DNA of 64,000 bases from Zygaena filipendulae (GCA_907165275.2 OU015654.1:9999501-10063500), one strand, 5' to 3'. Shown: positions 14,476 through 27,984, counted from the stretch's first letter. Numbers and translations are program-made. The notes: generated by a model not told the origin, from the letters alone.

Positions 14476-15300
14476 GGTAGGTAGGTATTGATTTTTTTAA
14501 AGTATTTTTATAAACACGTCATGTATTACAGAGTCCGTTCTCGGTTACCTAACATCACTATCATTGGAGTGTAGAATTTAAACTAGATCGATAAAGAGAA
14601 TAAAATTCTTCAAAAACTCCAAATAACTAGGTAGATAGATACCAAGGTCAGACTTCAGAGGTCTGCCAAAATCAAATTCAACAAATTACGTTTGACAAAC
14701 GACAAACTCAGTTGTCAATATTTGTCAGACGTCAGTTCTAACTTTCTTCTTTTAAAGGAACTTTCGCATATAATGCATTTAGCCAGTTTCAAGTAAAATT
14801 AATTAGGTCAATATATTATTTTCTATTGAAATGCTTCGTTGTACGGTTTGAAATTGCAAGCCACGGTACTATAGCTTTCTCAGGGCTCTTGGAGGAAACC
14901 GAAGAAATAGGCTCTAAATGTCATTATATCTTCTTGAGCGCATAAAAAACCGTCACTGTGAAAATTATTGTCCAATACAGCACCTTATAACACAAAAAAA
15001 ACAATTTCTAACCATTTTTTACCGACATGAAAATAAATGACTGAACCGCCATCTTTGGTTCTCGCCAAAAAACTCGACGTCAGTTGTCTACTAAAAAGTA
15101 AAAACTCATTTCGGAAAAGGCAAAAGAAATTAAGTTCATACGGCCAAGTCATATTTTCTTTTATGAAGTATTTTACTTACATTTGCATTCGTGAGATCAA
15201 TTTTGATGCTTTACTAGAACTTTAGAAGTAATTAGTCCCAGTTGAACCTTAATAGAGCGCTCTGTCTGAAACTACCTATAAGTGCCTATATTACCTAAAA

Positions 15301-15380
15301 CATGGTGCGATCGATTTGGAAGTTGATTCTGAGCAAACTACTTTCTAGTTTTCAGTTAATTCATTAACACGTTGTAAATG
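15301..15380 (-). mobile_element. Detached inverted end of the ACGTGTTAATGAATTAAC element
   Basis: This 80-bp piece is the reverse complement of 15635-15715. It contains GCGATCGATTTGGAAGTTGA and ends TCATTAACACGTTGT. It faces the full element across about 255 bp and may be a separate truncated copy or the outer arm of a larger foldback. Confidence 0.65.
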
Positions 15381-15634
15381 GTAGTTACATAATACGAGTT
15401 AATGCTGCAAAATTTTCTTGGAGAACTGGGCAGTTGGTGGACACAGAAGAGATAATAGGTATGTTTCACTAATTGTTCCTCGCGATTTCACCCGTGAATT
15501 TGGGAGTTTCCGCGGAAATTCCAGAATACAAAGTAGGTCCGTTTTTGTACCTCTGGCGTGTATGAAAAATTTTATACGATTTCAATATTAAATACCTATA
15601 AAAAATAGGTATATAAATTTTACTACCAATATAC

Positions 15635-16310
15635 AACGTGTTAATGAATTAACTGAAAACTAGAAAATAGTTTGCTCAGAATCAATTAGCGAATCGATCG
15701 CGCTGTGTTTTAATATTGGTTATATTTTTTCATTTTTACTAGCGCATGTCTAAATTATTTATAATACAATATTTGGCGCGTACGCCGCGCCGCCCGCAGC
15801 AAAAAAAATCGAACCGGTAGGCGCGGGCGTAGCGCTGTGAATGGGCATGTTGACTAATTTTTATTTTTTAGTCCGTCTTGTAGATTATTAAAAAATATTG
15901 GACACGTTTTTTTTCTTTTTTTACGTAATCAAAAAATAAGGGCGATATATTGAGTTGAAATTTCGCGTGGCGTCACTATTCTGACAGTTTGTATAGCGGT
16001 TTTAGCGGTTATTGACGTCACGTCCACCTCACCCTAAACTTTAATGCGCTTTATCTCTGTATATTTTAATTTATTTGAAAAAGCAAAAAATACGTGTCTA
16101 TTATTTTTTTATTTTCTAACTGACGGACTAATTAGAATTTTGATTTTCAAATGTAGTCCACATCCCTATTTCGTAGATAGGTCACCTCCAAACTAATGTT
16201 GAATAACTTTTAAAGTATAAAGTTTTTTGACATAAAATATAATTTAATCATATTTGTTTATTTTTTTAAATGGGGTGTATCAGGTTTTCAGTTAATTCAT
16301 TAACACGTAT
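15635..16310. mobile_element. MITE with ACGTGTTAATGAATTAACTG termini, interrupted copy
   Basis: Both ends carry the same 25-bp inverted repeat starting ACGTGTTAATGAATTAACTG (15637 onward, and reversed to about 16308). The left interior (TTTTTCATTTTTACTAGCGCATG) and right interior (TTTCGTAGATAGGTCACCTCCAA) match the copy at 36914-37283. Here a second element (15869-16130) sits between them. No coding capacity. Confidence 0.75.
15869..16130. mobile_element. TAGTCCGTC palindromic MITE, nested copy
   Basis: Inverted ends TAGTCCGTC ... GACGGACTA bound a body with ACACGTTTTTT, a TGACGTCA-type centre and CACCCTAAACTTTAATGCGC. A full relative is at 45819-46079 and a half copy at 24221-24336. Shared flanking sequence (ATTAGAATTTTGATTTT) in the relatives suggests the true ends may extend about 25 bp beyond the bounds given. 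Confidence 0.75.
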
Positions 16311-16661
16311 TAAATATAGGTTCCTACATATAATAATATATAAAAGTTGATATAGTGACTATAAAACAGGAAACACGAGTGTATTTTTTTAATTGTAGTA
16401 AAATTCAACTGATAGTATAATATAATTTTAAATAATAGAATCTCTTAAAGAATCTAAACAACAATAATCGCTTCGCAACGGCTATATAAATCATAGAAAT
16501 CACTCAATGTCACAATCACTCATCGGCAATCACTGAACCGGTTACGTCACTACAAGTGTTCGTTTACCAGTCGATTAAAGCTTCTCACTATCCCCATCAG
16601 GGTCCTTGTATAGGTTTCCATTCTCTAGATTTCTTAAATATCTTATTTATGGCACGACTTG

Positions 16662-19600
16662 CTACCTGCTGCAGTTATCGTAGAAACTGGCAGAGCCTCG
16701 GTTGGGGATCTCTGCAAATTCACGTTTCGGTGTACATAGCTTACTGCTGAAGTCTACGTTTCGTTTCCTGTTATCAAAAGTAAAAACTATAGTTTGCATA
16801 AAATAAAATGAAATTAAATCGACGGGTCAAGCCCGAGTAGGTACCTAAGTTGTTTACGTATACCCGTTATTAAGTACTAGTTGTGCCCCGCGGTTTCACC
16901 CGCGTTAATTTCAGAGTTCCCGCGGGAATTCCGGGATAAAAAGTACCTTATGTGTTAATCTGATGTATGAACTATATTATTGTACAGTTTCATTTAAATC
17001 TATCCAGTAGTTTTTGCGTGAAATCCGTATATACTTACAAACTTTCGCGTTTATAATATTACTAGGATAGTTAGTGGTAGGTAGGTAACTTACGTAGGTA
17101 CCTATACCTATTTAAGAATATTGAAAAATAAAATGAAATGAAGCCTATGGTGCGCCCTTAATACTTCTCATATACCTACGACATAATATCTAAGTAGCTG
17201 TTATGGGTGTTATCCAATGCTAATAAAAAGATTGTGTTATCACTGTTGAACTTTTTCGTATATTTCGTTTTTATATGCAAATGCCTAACTAAAAAAAACA
17301 TCTAAATAAGCTTATGATTTATTAATATTTTCTTACCCTCTGGTAGGCATCTCCATCTGATCCACCACAACCGACTTCACATAGAGGCGGTCGTTGCACC
17401 AGAGGATGCAAAGAGATCGCGGCTCCAGTACGTTCATGTCATATTCCCACGACAGCTCCACCTATAGATAAACAAGTGCAATGTCGGAACGGATGGATAG
17501 ATAGTAAAGATCAGAGCAAACAAGTGATGAATATTGTATTCACCCTGCGTCTAGGTGAGTATTTAGCTAAAAGACCTTGTAGTGTTATTTAGTAGGTATG
17601 TAGGTAAGTTAGTGGTGTCTTCTTAACAGACATCTAAATAAAATCGAGAGGACGTAACTAAGTACCTACCAATCATCTAAACTCTACAGGATGTAATGTT
17701 AAGAACCATAAATATTTAAGTACCTATAGGTTTTTAATTCTGGCCCCAAATATCTTAAAAAAACACATAACAATAATCCTATATATATCCTGTTGTTAGT
17801 TACTGTTTTTTTTCTCCATAATTACCTTCCTGACTTTACCGCCTAAGTCCATCGGATTTGTAACAACAATGGTGTATGACGTGCCATGCTCTAGTCTGAA
17901 ACATACCAAAAATAGTAATTAAAAAGATCAATAAGTTATAATACTTTGCCAAGTTTGAAAAAAGTCTTACCTAACGTAATTAGTAGGGGTGAGGTCCATA
18001 CCCCGTATGACTCCACGATCTGACAAGAGCGTTACTTTGAGGAAACCCTGCGAATACCGAATTAAGTTTTACCTAATTTTCTAAGTCAAAAATGTACAGC
18101 ATGATTGAAATCATTGGTAAGTGGTAACATTTCTTTTGCAAAGGCTCGTGAATTTGCATTCGAACATCATTGGGAAAAATTGGTAGGTAAGTAGACTGAG
18201 GTATCTATCTACAAATTGAATAAATAAACGAAATTAAACAAATTACCTACTTGTATAATATGGTACTTACCTATACGTACTTTTCTAACAATTTCTCTCA
18301 AGTCTCAATTGCAATATAAATAAAATAATTCATTTTAATAGCTGCGGTTATAATAAATAATTGTGATTTACTTTTAGTCCGATGGCTCTATCACAGTTAG
18401 CAGAACATTTAAAAGAATACCGATAATTTTATAATCATATCAAAGGAAGATTATATATTTACGTATATTTAAATTAACCGCTTTTCACTAAACACATGTG
18501 AAATTATATACGGTAGGTACTAACATCAAAAATCAATTTTTAAAAATTTCTCTGTCTGTCTGTCTGTTTGTTCCGGGAGATATCTGAAACAACTGGATCA
18601 ATTTTAGCGGGACTTTCACTGGCAGATAGCTGATGTTATTAGGAGTAACTTAGGCTACTTATTATCCCGGAAATCCCGCGGGATCACTGAACGCGGGTGA
18701 AACTGCGGGGCACAGCTAGTCAGAAATAAAAAAGTAAAATGTATTTATTACCTGCACCCATGATTCAGCACCTTTCGGATTCGCTAGCTGAATTACCACC
18801 CGGTAATGGCGTTCTGAAAACGATAAAAAATTGAGAAAAATTTGGTTTTTAAATATGAATTTGAAAAGATTGTTATAATAATTCAATTAATAAACAAAAA
18901 AATAATTTTGATACAGGAAATACATACGACAAAATGGTTGGTCTTTTCCAGTCATGAGAAAAAATTTCGCCCCTATAGTTTCATCTTCTTCAGACGGATA
19001 TACTTCATTTTCGGATTGATTGCTTCTACCCGTTATGAGGCCAGGAGAGCTGTCGGCGTGGAATCTGAAACAGATCATAGTTTTACGTACATATCTTCAT
19101 TTAAGGTAATTTACGTTTACATAAGGAAGTACCAACATGATATACCGTTTTTACGTAGGTAGACCTACCGCACGCTATCAGCTAATACTTGGAACAGATT
19201 TTTTATTGGTAAACATAGTTATTTGGTTACTTCTAAGTTTTATAGAAATTAGGCTTTTTCAACCCTTGTAGGTACTATTATAAATGCGAAAGTGAGTTTG
19301 TTTGTTACGCTTTCACGCCGTAACGGCTGAACCGATCATCATGAAATTTTGCATAGACGTTGTCAGGGGTACAGAGAAGCACATAGGTTACTTTTTATCT
19401 CAGAATTCCCGCGGGATCTCCGAGTGGGATCAGCTAGTATTTGAATAAAATATCTCCATATCATAGATCTTTACCCCATTACAGCACATCCGTGACCGCA
19501 GTTGAAACATTTTCCAGCCTGGAAATGTTGATACGAAGGACATTGGTGGCCTGAAAATAAATATCTTCCAGTTTACAATAACAGTGGAATCAAAATAGTA

Positions 19601-22600
19601 GGTACCTATATATCTTGTTTTGATTGCTGCTTTCAATGTCATAATTAAAATCTTAGTAGGTATTGCCCCTGGTTTCACCCGCACGTGTGTCGGAATGCCA
19701 GCAGGTATTCAAGCTCACGAAGGTTCCTGATCCTGATAAATCAGGAACCTTCTTGAGCGTACGCAGAACAAACCACCAAAGTTTCATCGGATCAACGCTT
19801 TAGGAACGCACAAAGAACAAACATACAAACTTTTAGTTTTGTTTATGTAGATTTTGTATAAGATTTGATGACTAACCAATGTAAGGGCATTTTCCATTGA
19901 TCGACTCTGTGAACAGTTTTATAGCCCTGACGTGGTTACAGGCGACTAGAACTCTAGAGGCCTCTTCCAGACCTTTCTTGACGAGTGTAAGCGGCACTAG
20001 TGGTCCTTCCGTAAGGTCGCATCCTGGTTGCTCTTTGCCGTTGTTGGGATAGAAGTCCAAATGGCCCACCGGTTGAGACATCCCGTATCCTGCCATAAAT
20101 ACAAAGTCTGTCGCACGCGTAAATTAAATGGGTTGATCATTAGTTATTATACATACTATGATATCTAGGTATATAAAATACAAGCTGATGCTAGCGGTTA
20201 GACCCGCGCAAATTTAAGCATTTCTATGCGAACTCTGATGTATAAAGATAAAAAGTATTGAACTAGGAGGTACCTAAAGCTACCTATCTGCAGAGTAATA
20301 TTGAGATCTGTCTAGTAATTTTTGTTTGTATGAATCGACAAAATACAATTTTATTATTCCCTAGTCGATGACCGCGACTTTGCTTGGTTGAATTTCGTAA
20401 TTTCTACGGAAACTTTCGGAACCAGGGTAGAAGTAACTATCATATCATCCTATTTTAATCAGAGCTGTAGAGTGTAGGTTTTTGTTATTCAAAATATTTT
20501 CAGATTCGATTCAGTACAGTTCCACAGGTTGTACCTACTACGTACAAACAACCAAATATTTATTGTAGGTAGGTATATCTGTATTTATGTACATATATTT
20601 ACTATAGTAAAATGACATAAGCGAATAAGCAAGAAGTGAAATATTTACATAAACTTGTACAATGTAGTACGTATTTTAGAAGTGTTAGTAAATCGTTAAA
20701 ATTGTTTAGCGAATAAGGCATAAATACATAGTACATGAAATTATGATACTGTGTACATAACACAGACGTAAGAGTGCGGCGTCGGAGTGGATTATTTATA
20801 ACAGATATACGTGCAGGTGGATGAGCATAATTATTAATGATTGGAAAAACATATAGTTACGTCCATAGCATTACCTAAGAGAAAAATGCTTTTTCCGTCT
20901 GTGTGAATGACGTCAACGAATTGAGCGTCCGATGGATCCAATCTGACGTGGATTGGCATCCCTTGGAAGTAAGGCTCGGCTGGATCTAGCCCTGTTATTC
21001 TTCCCAACCCCTAAGAAATTATAGGCTAAATCAAAACACTATTTTAGTATGACACCGCGTTGCGAGGACTATCCACAAAAAAGAAAAGTATATTTTATTA
21101 AATACATACAAAACGCGATAACTCACTTGTATTCGCTCACCGGCGTACCCCGCTGTGTGAGCACCCAAAGAGTGTCCAATGATATGTACATCGAGTGGAT
21201 TCAGTCCGTGTTCTTTCTAAAAAGAAAAGGAAACATTTTGTAAGCGGGGAATTTGAATAAACATGCCAGTCAATGTTGTAACTTGCGTGCAATACCTGCA
21301 ACGAGTTGATGAAATGTGCCACTTCTAGACCGACCAACCTGGTATTGGCTGTAGCCTGCGTGTACAGTGGTAGACTGCCGCCCGCCCAGTCAACTATCAC
21401 AACGTTAAAGTCACCCGCTTTCACTAACTCGTCTTTCATCTCGCTGACCTAAATGACAGGAGAAACGAGACAAAAAAGGATGAAATTAAAATGCTTCTTA
21501 ATAAGTTGCTGTTTATTAGTTACTTTATGCATTCATCGTCATACGTAATTTTTACTTTCTCTCTTTCTTTTCGTTTTCTTGCTTATTATTGTATCATAAA
21601 TCAGCTGAAATGAAAAAAGAAAGGTTCTCTATTTATTAGCGTGATTTTTTCAGAAACAGCATGTTCCATTTTTATGATTGTTTTGCATAATGCCTACCGA
21701 GGACAGAAAATGCCATGTTTTTGTATTTGCGAGCATTTGGGACTCTAGGTTAGATTAGATTTGAACTGTGAACACAACAGAGTCGAATGCAACTGATTTA
21801 TAAACTGCAGATGAGTGCCGAAATATACTGACGATACTTATGATAACATAATATGTCGTATATAAATTAGGTAAAGAATTAAAGAAAATTGTAATTCGGT
21901 TTTATTTTTGATAAAAATATATGTTCTTGAATAGTCTAAAATAATGTTTTGTAGTAGGTAGGTACTATATGTATTTTAATTTTTTTTAAGTTGATGATGA
22001 GATGTATCAATAATAGGTAGTATAGATATTATAGACAGAATAAGATTTGAAAGTACAAAAGTAAAAAGTACCGAGGCATTCGCTCTTAATTTTAGATAGA
22101 TAAAAAACAAATTACCCAATTGGAAAGCGGCGTGTCGATGAAGCCGTGTATAATCATTTTGGTCAGTCGTCGAGGGCTGAAGTTAGACTTCACTATCGTT
22201 TTATTTACATTCACATTCAACAGCTGGCCATCCGTAGGATTCTTTTTGGTGTACAAAATGAATCTAGACAAGTTATTACAAAAATGAACACCCAACACAA
22301 TCAGTGAAGTATAACAATAATACAAATAAGAATTTGATTTTGAAATATATTAATTACTAAGTACTGAGTAGTGATCACATTGTATCTGCCAACAGAAATA
22401 GTTTGCTTTTCGAAACATGACAGGTATACAAATGACCATTCTTGCATTGGACTTGGATATGCGGAGTTCCGGAAACCTTTGAAGTATTCAAAATCATCAT
22501 TAAAATCCGCCCACTGCTGGGATAACCCGCCACAAGGGCCTAGTGTGGAATGGTGGTGGTCGAATTGCTTCTTATACTCATGTAGATTTCTTCATGATGT

Positions 22601-24587
22601 TTATCTGATTCGTACATCCTTACATATTATAAAACAAAGTCCTTCTTTCTCCACGTCTGTTTGTCTGTCTGTTCGCTACTGAAAAACTACTGAACGGATT
22701 TTCTGCGGTTTTCACCAAAAGATAGAGTGATTCAAGAGGAAGATTCATATGTATAGTTTATTCTGGAATTCCCGCGGAAATCCGAAATTACCGCGGGTGA
22801 AACCGCGAGGGACGGCTAGTAGATAAAATAGAGCCATGCTTACGGATTTGGGATCGAGCGCTTCCCTCTGAATCACAGCTGAATTCTACCGAAGCTATGG
22901 TCACGGCTTTACTCAAATATAAAAATTGAAGTGAAATCCGTTACCTACCTTGTATTGATAACGACCCGTGGTAGCGGAAACACATTGAACGGCCGATGGA
23001 TTAAATGGTACCAGCTCCTGGTGATGTTCAAGCATCCGAGTTCATCGTAGCATCTGGTTTCATTTTCAACTGAAATAAAGAGATAGCAAGTTTAATTTAT
23101 CTTTCTTCTGGTTGGCTTCCAAACATCCGCACCATTTATTGCATAAACTTACATGACGCATTCTAAAAAAGAAAAAAAAAAGGTAGTTTTCATCGGGATT
23201 AAATATTATGACCACCAGAAAATACTTTGATACCCTAAGTTGTTTTACCAAAAACATATACTTAACACCAAAAAATAAAGTCTAAAATAACAATAGCTCC
23301 AGCTGTTTTCGTCACGACTGCACTTTAAATTGTATTCAAAGACCAAATATAGTAAATTACCACCAAATTTCAACGAGAATATTAATGCGTTATTTTTGCC
23401 CAATTAAATCACTATGATTGCAATAAAATGTTTTCGCATTACCAAATAATGTAAAATGATACCATATTAGGTTATGTCTTCGGCTTACAAGCCCCTCCCG
23501 TAACCCCGCACCAGTTTAAGAAGGATACTGACTTTTATGTTTCTTTTAATTTTAATAAAAGGCTTATTAAAATTGTATGACTTTTATTTGTTTTAATTTA
23601 GAATTTAGATACATAATAAGATCAGAGCTTAGTAAGGTTCAAACTAGGACTTTATTTTCTTTTTGAGTAAAAAAAATATTTAAAAAGCGTCATTCACTTT
23701 AATAGGAAAATGATGTTAAATATTTTGCATGTCATTTTAAATTGAAATATGGTTAATAGTTTGGTATTCATTAGCTATTTTTGGGTCAACAATCATTTGT
23801 TTGGAGTCATTTGCTTTAATAGGATAGCAAGATGTTCAAACTTTGGTTAAAATTTCATATTAAACTGTGGTTTCAATTTTGGTGATCATTTACTATTTTT
23901 GGGTCAACTATGATTTATTTGGAGTCATAGGACAGCAAAATGTACAAAATTTGGTTATAGTTTTAAATTAAAATGCGGTTTTAATTCTGGTGATCATTTA
24001 CTATTATTGCCTGTGATATTTCACTAAATCAGGTGATTAGTTAAACATAAGCCGTTTTCATCTGATCGTTGTTGGTGTTGTTATTAATTTGTATTGGTAC
24101 ATTATTGTGACATAAATTCAGTCCAATCGCTAACTAGAAGAAAATGCCGCAAGGCATTAAGTTCGCCATTTGTACTTTAATTTATGCAACAAAGAATAAA
24201 TGGGGTTTATACAAAATAATGACGTCCCGAGTGCCCCACCCTAAACTTTAATGCGCTTCATCTATGTTTATTTTCATTAATTTGAAAAAACAAAAAATAA
24301 TTTCCATTATTTTTTCATTTTCTAACTGACGGACTAATTAGAATTTTGATTTTAATACCCTGGTAAATACCCAATTGTACGAATTGAAATGCATGATTGC
24401 GGTTATTGGTAAATAAATATTGTTTAGGAATACACATACAAGGCAGCCAGGGTATGTTGACCTCAATCCGGTCGGAGCGAGCCCAGTTGAACGGGTCTAG
24501 GATACCGGCAAAGGCCGGCTGTAGACCCAGCAGGATGCACCACAGCATTACTCGCAGACGCCTGTCAGTCAGGTGGAGGCGGCGCAT
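16662..24587 (-). CDS. Secreted pancreatic-type lipase with PLAT-like C-terminal domain (14 exons, 553 aa)
   Basis: Alpha/beta-hydrolase of the pancreatic lipase family (lipase or phospholipase A1 activity). Exons, 5' to 3' on minus: 24587-24440, 23069-22949, 22263-22116, 21448-21296, 21216-21127, 21010-20875, 20089-19877, 19550-19475, 19064-18928, 18813-18752, 18047-17971, 17895-17826, 17461-17337, 16767-16662. The frame closes at 554 codons. A signal peptide is likely ([16 protein letters not shown], residues 13-28). CYDELGC opens the catalytic domain. The triad is Ser206 in GHSLG, Asp229 in GLDPAEP and His318 in ACNHVRA. The lid is the loop between Cys289 and Cys316. Residues from about 365 to 520 (exons 9-13) match a PLAT/LH2-type region with [19 protein letters not shown] and [16 protein letters not shown]. 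The last exon (KRNVDF ... FYDNCSR) adds two cysteines. An acceptor 18 bases before the ATG implies a spliced 5' leader starting further upstream. Digestive versus hormonal or storage role cannot be told from sequence. Confidence 0.93.
16875..17067 (+). mobile_element. Dispersed CCCGCGG repeat in lipase intron 13
   Basis: A near full-length copy (CTAGTTGTGCCCCGCGGTTT to TTATAATATTACTAGG) in the last lipase intron, antisense to the gene. The flanking TACTAG and ACTAGG are similar at both ends. Confidence 0.8.
18540..18721 (-). mobile_element. Dispersed repeat in lipase intron 10
   Basis: It begins with a TCTG/TGTC repeat (CTGTCTGTCTGTCTGTTTG) and ends GCGGGTGAAACTGCGGGGCACAGCTAGT, about 30 bp before the next exon's donor side. 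The core GGAAATCCCGCGGGATC is present. Confidence 0.75.
19268..19440 (-). mobile_element. Dispersed repeat in lipase intron 8
   Basis: It runs from TACTATTATAAATGCGAAAG through AGAATTCCCGCGGGATCTCC to a GATCAGCTAGTAT end, 35 bp from the exon ending at 19475. A related but distinct fragment with CCCCTGGTTTCACCCGCACG is at about 19660-19850. Confidence 0.75.
22496..22820 (-). mobile_element. Two repeat fragments in lipase intron 2
   Basis: At 22509-22560 a CCCACTGCTGGG motif, common in lepidopteran repeats, is present. From 22617 a near full-length dispersed repeat follows (TATTATAAAACAAAGTCC to AACCGCGAGGGACGGCTAGT), in the same orientation as the gene. Confidence 0.65.
24130..24336 (+). mobile_element. 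Retroelement 3' end next to a half TAGTCCGTC MITE
   Basis: At 24140-24205 ATGCCGCAAGGCATTAAGTT is followed by a tail with GAATAAATGG; the same segment recurs at 56405-56470 ending in AATAAATAAATAA. Directly after it, 24221-24336 is the right half of the TAGTCCGTC MITE (CACCCTAAACTTTAATGCGC to CTGACGGACTA). Both lie in lipase intron 1. Confidence 0.65.
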
Positions 24588-26009
24588 TACACGTACGTTC
24601 CAGCTGCAGGAAAACAAAGAATTGGAGTAGGTAATTTATGTGAGGGTAGGTATGCTTACGAATCTAAATGATTACCTATATTCTATGTATAATCTTCGTC
24701 GCCTGCGGGGTAGCAGAGACCTCAGCTCCTTACTGTCGGGACTGACCTTTTCGTCTAATCTCTATATTATTAGGTAGGTAAATGTGTTTCTAGCTATGAG
24801 TATCTCCGATCTCGTACATAGATAAAATAAAGTCGTTTCACGCAGTCTGTAGGTAGATCACTTAGATGTTTTAAACAACGCAACGGATTTTAATGTGGTT
24901 TTCATCGATAGATATAGAGTGACAGTTTATCCCGGAATCCCGCGGGAATTTTGAAATTACCGCAGCTGAAACCACGGGGGAAATTATTGCTATTTGTTTA
25001 ACTATTCTATGTATTTTAGTTTTGTCATTTTTATTCATAAAATTGTACAAAACCTATACTATTGCCCATTCTAGGAGACGTTTATAGATAAAAGTAATTA
25101 ATGAACAGCTTGTATAATAAATATTTTGTGAGAAAATATTGTAAGAACGATAGAAATTACAAATTTCATTATTACAATTTCATTAATCCAATTAATCTTT
25201 TGACAAATAATACGTAAATTATTAATTAATAGAAATCAAATCAAAACACATTCGTATGGAAGTAGGTATAACTTTTATATGTATAATATTAAAAATATAG
25301 AGCTTTCTAGATATTGAATACTTTGCATATTTATATTAATTTATTTTATTTATGACTTGTTGACTGTTGTTCCCTACAAATTTCCGTTTACTCTCGGGAA
25401 CTGCTTTTCGGCAGAAAATCTGTAAATGATAGTGGAAACCGAAGTGAAATCCGTTGCGTAATTGACATGAAAAGTAAACACAAAGTGATGCGGATTGCGA
25501 ATATTTAAAAAAATACTTAATTACAATTTTGGTCACGTATATTATGTTACTTTCATTGATAGGAATACAATGGTGGGTAGAAGACTATACCTAGGTAATA
25601 TTATGTTTTTATTCAGGTTAAGAAATAGCCAACATTATAATATAATGCGATAAGAAATAATGCATAGGCATTACCTATTTACAACGATTGAATAAAATTA
25701 CTGTCATGATGGAGTGCACGGCAACGTGGCTGTTTACACTTCGCTTCCTTTGCCAGCCTATTTCCTTACTGAACGGGCACAAGGAAGTTAACGTTATAAT
25801 TCTTATGCAATGTGCGTTACATTAAAACTAGGTGTAAAATATTAGTAATTACCGGTGCTATAGTTTCCCATTCAAAGTTTTATAGAATGAATAAATATTA
25901 TCCAATAATGCTGCATATCTGTTTCGAATATAGTTTAACCAGCACAGCATCATCTGTTTGATAAGATCCAACGTACCAGCTGTTGATAGTAGGTAATCAC
26001 TACATTTAT

Positions 26010-26213
26010 AGTATAAAATAAAGTCGCTTTCTCTGTCCCTATATCCCTATGTATGCTTAAATATTTAAAACTACGCAACGCAACGCAAACTTTGATGCGG
26101 TTTTCACAAATAGATAGAGTGATTCATGAGGAAGGTTTATAACTATATTTTATCCCGGAATTCCCGCGGAAACTCCGAAGTTACAGCGAGTGAAACCGCG
26201 CGGGTCGGATAGT
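26010..26213 (-). mobile_element. Dispersed CCCGCGG repeat
   Basis: It runs from ATAAAATAAAGTCGCTTTCT through TCCCGGAATTCCCGCGGAAA to GTGAAACCGCGCGGGTCGGA and TAGT. Divergence from the consensus is modest. Confidence 0.75.
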
Positions 26214-27984
26214 AATATATATAATAATACTAAGCTCTTTTCCCCTATGCTAATATTAAAAAGGCAAAGTTTGTTTTTGTTTTGTGGCCTTATTCACTAT
26301 GACCAACAACATTCCTTGCCCATAACGCGCGTCCCAAAAACGCATTCCCAAACGCTCCAGGTGTCAAAAAATGTTGCAAATTATTATTCTGTAGGTATGC
26401 GAAAAGAAACGTTGCAAATGTATTTTTTTGGAGTGAAACTTCTTTGATTACGAGGGAAGACAATTTTTGTGGCGCGTTATCTTGACGCACCGTGTTATAG
26501 TCATAGTGAATAAGAGCCCTGGTCTAAAAATTTTAATATTTTATAGCTAGGACGCTACAGACCCTGTGTACCTACATATAATATTTTTATCCCAAAACAA
26601 TGAGTTCCCGTGGGAGTCTCAAAATTCATGCGGGCAGACCTGCAAGTCAAGCTATTTGGTGTTTGATTTCGAGTGATATTTTATTACCTACTTGGAATAG
26701 GAGGTATGCAAGATACTTTTCATACCGATACGAAGAGTTTTTAGGGAATTCCGAAATAGCGGGTGGTGCAGCTAGTAATTGAAAAATTGTACAGTGTAAA
26801 AATTTGGTAGGTACTAGGTATATCAATTGATCATCATGTTTTTAGTTACCGTATAGTTAGTAAAATTCACGTGATATACAACATAAACCTACAGTCTTAC
26901 TTAAGTTGATAGACTCTAGAGTTCACGATATAAAATACCTAAAATTTATTTTTCCTATATAATTTCTAAGTTACTAATTATTAAACTTTTTGTTCCATCT
27001 ATTGTGGAAAAATTCCATAGATGTTTATTTAAATTTTACCTTTATAATTTTCCCACTTTTCACATGTTCTCACGCCGTAAGTTAAATGTGTGAAATGCAA
27101 AACATGATTCTTATTGTTCATTCAAATCGAATAGCAAAATGCAAACAGTCATTACGGCATGTTGGTTGTTTTCTCACATAAACTCTACATGCATGATATC
27201 ATTGTAGTTCAAAGTATCAAATAGTTTCCATAGACAAATTAGGAGCTACTTTCATATAACAATTTGCAATCAATAGAGACATATATGCACGAATGATACT
27301 AGTATACGTATTACTTCGGTTCACTAGATACCTATCATTTTAATATCGGATCTAAATGTTGTAGATTTAAATCAGCTCTTCTTTCACTGACGATGTAACG
27401 ATCACTAATGCAGGTATCTAATCATGAACCATATTTGCATGTTCGCACATCGCGCATTCTTCAGCACTCATTTCTTACTCCCTATATAGCTTTAATAATT
27501 AAATAACCGAAGATTTGTAACATGAATATATATTAGACGCATATTTTTAAGTTTCGAAAAAGTTTTTGGCCTATCTAATTAAAAAATAAATACCAATATT
27601 CGGGCATCCTCGACATTCGGTCAAGGTAACGATAAAATTATTGAATGCACCAGTAGATTGCGAAAGTGAACGATCGGTCAACCCTATTTAAAGTTATGAC
27701 ACGCACTGGTTATTCGTGAGCTCATGACTATAGCAGACCTCGCCTCGTAATTAGCTCGGTAAATAAATGGATTATGGAAGACAAGTTTTTGTCGTAAAAA
27801 AGTATCTTTAAGAAATGAAATAAGAAATGTACCTACATATCTACAAAATAGATATTTACAACTGAAAACTGACGAAGTTTGCAACTATTCATAACCCATT
27901 TTGAGTAGATATATCGAGAATGATATAATATAACTGTAAAACTAGAAGTGTCTGAACATTGGATATATTTATTTATTTACAAAC

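Larger units (their letters stand above)
14476..16661. other. Intergenic region between PET117 and the lipase 3' end
   Basis: No gene is seen. The region holds an inverted copy of a MITE end (15301-15380), a degenerate dispersed repeat (15478-15550) and a nested pair of transposable elements (15635-16310). The open frames at 15037-15225 and 14226-14414 have no family features. Sequence upstream of the PET117 start should contain its promoter; no TATA box is obvious. Confidence 0.5.

Noticed and set aside
23066..23257. A micro-exon (TTTTAG then AATGCGTCAT then GTAAGT) between lipase exons 1 and 2
   Set aside because: Joined to exon 1 it creates an immediate stop. Direct joining of 24440 to 23069 keeps the frame and gives ...[16 protein letters not shown].
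24588..24617. Upstream extension of the lipase start to 24617
   Set aside because: It would begin with TTG and read through a 3' splice site (TTTTCCTGCAG). The ATG at 24587 is followed by a normal signal peptide.
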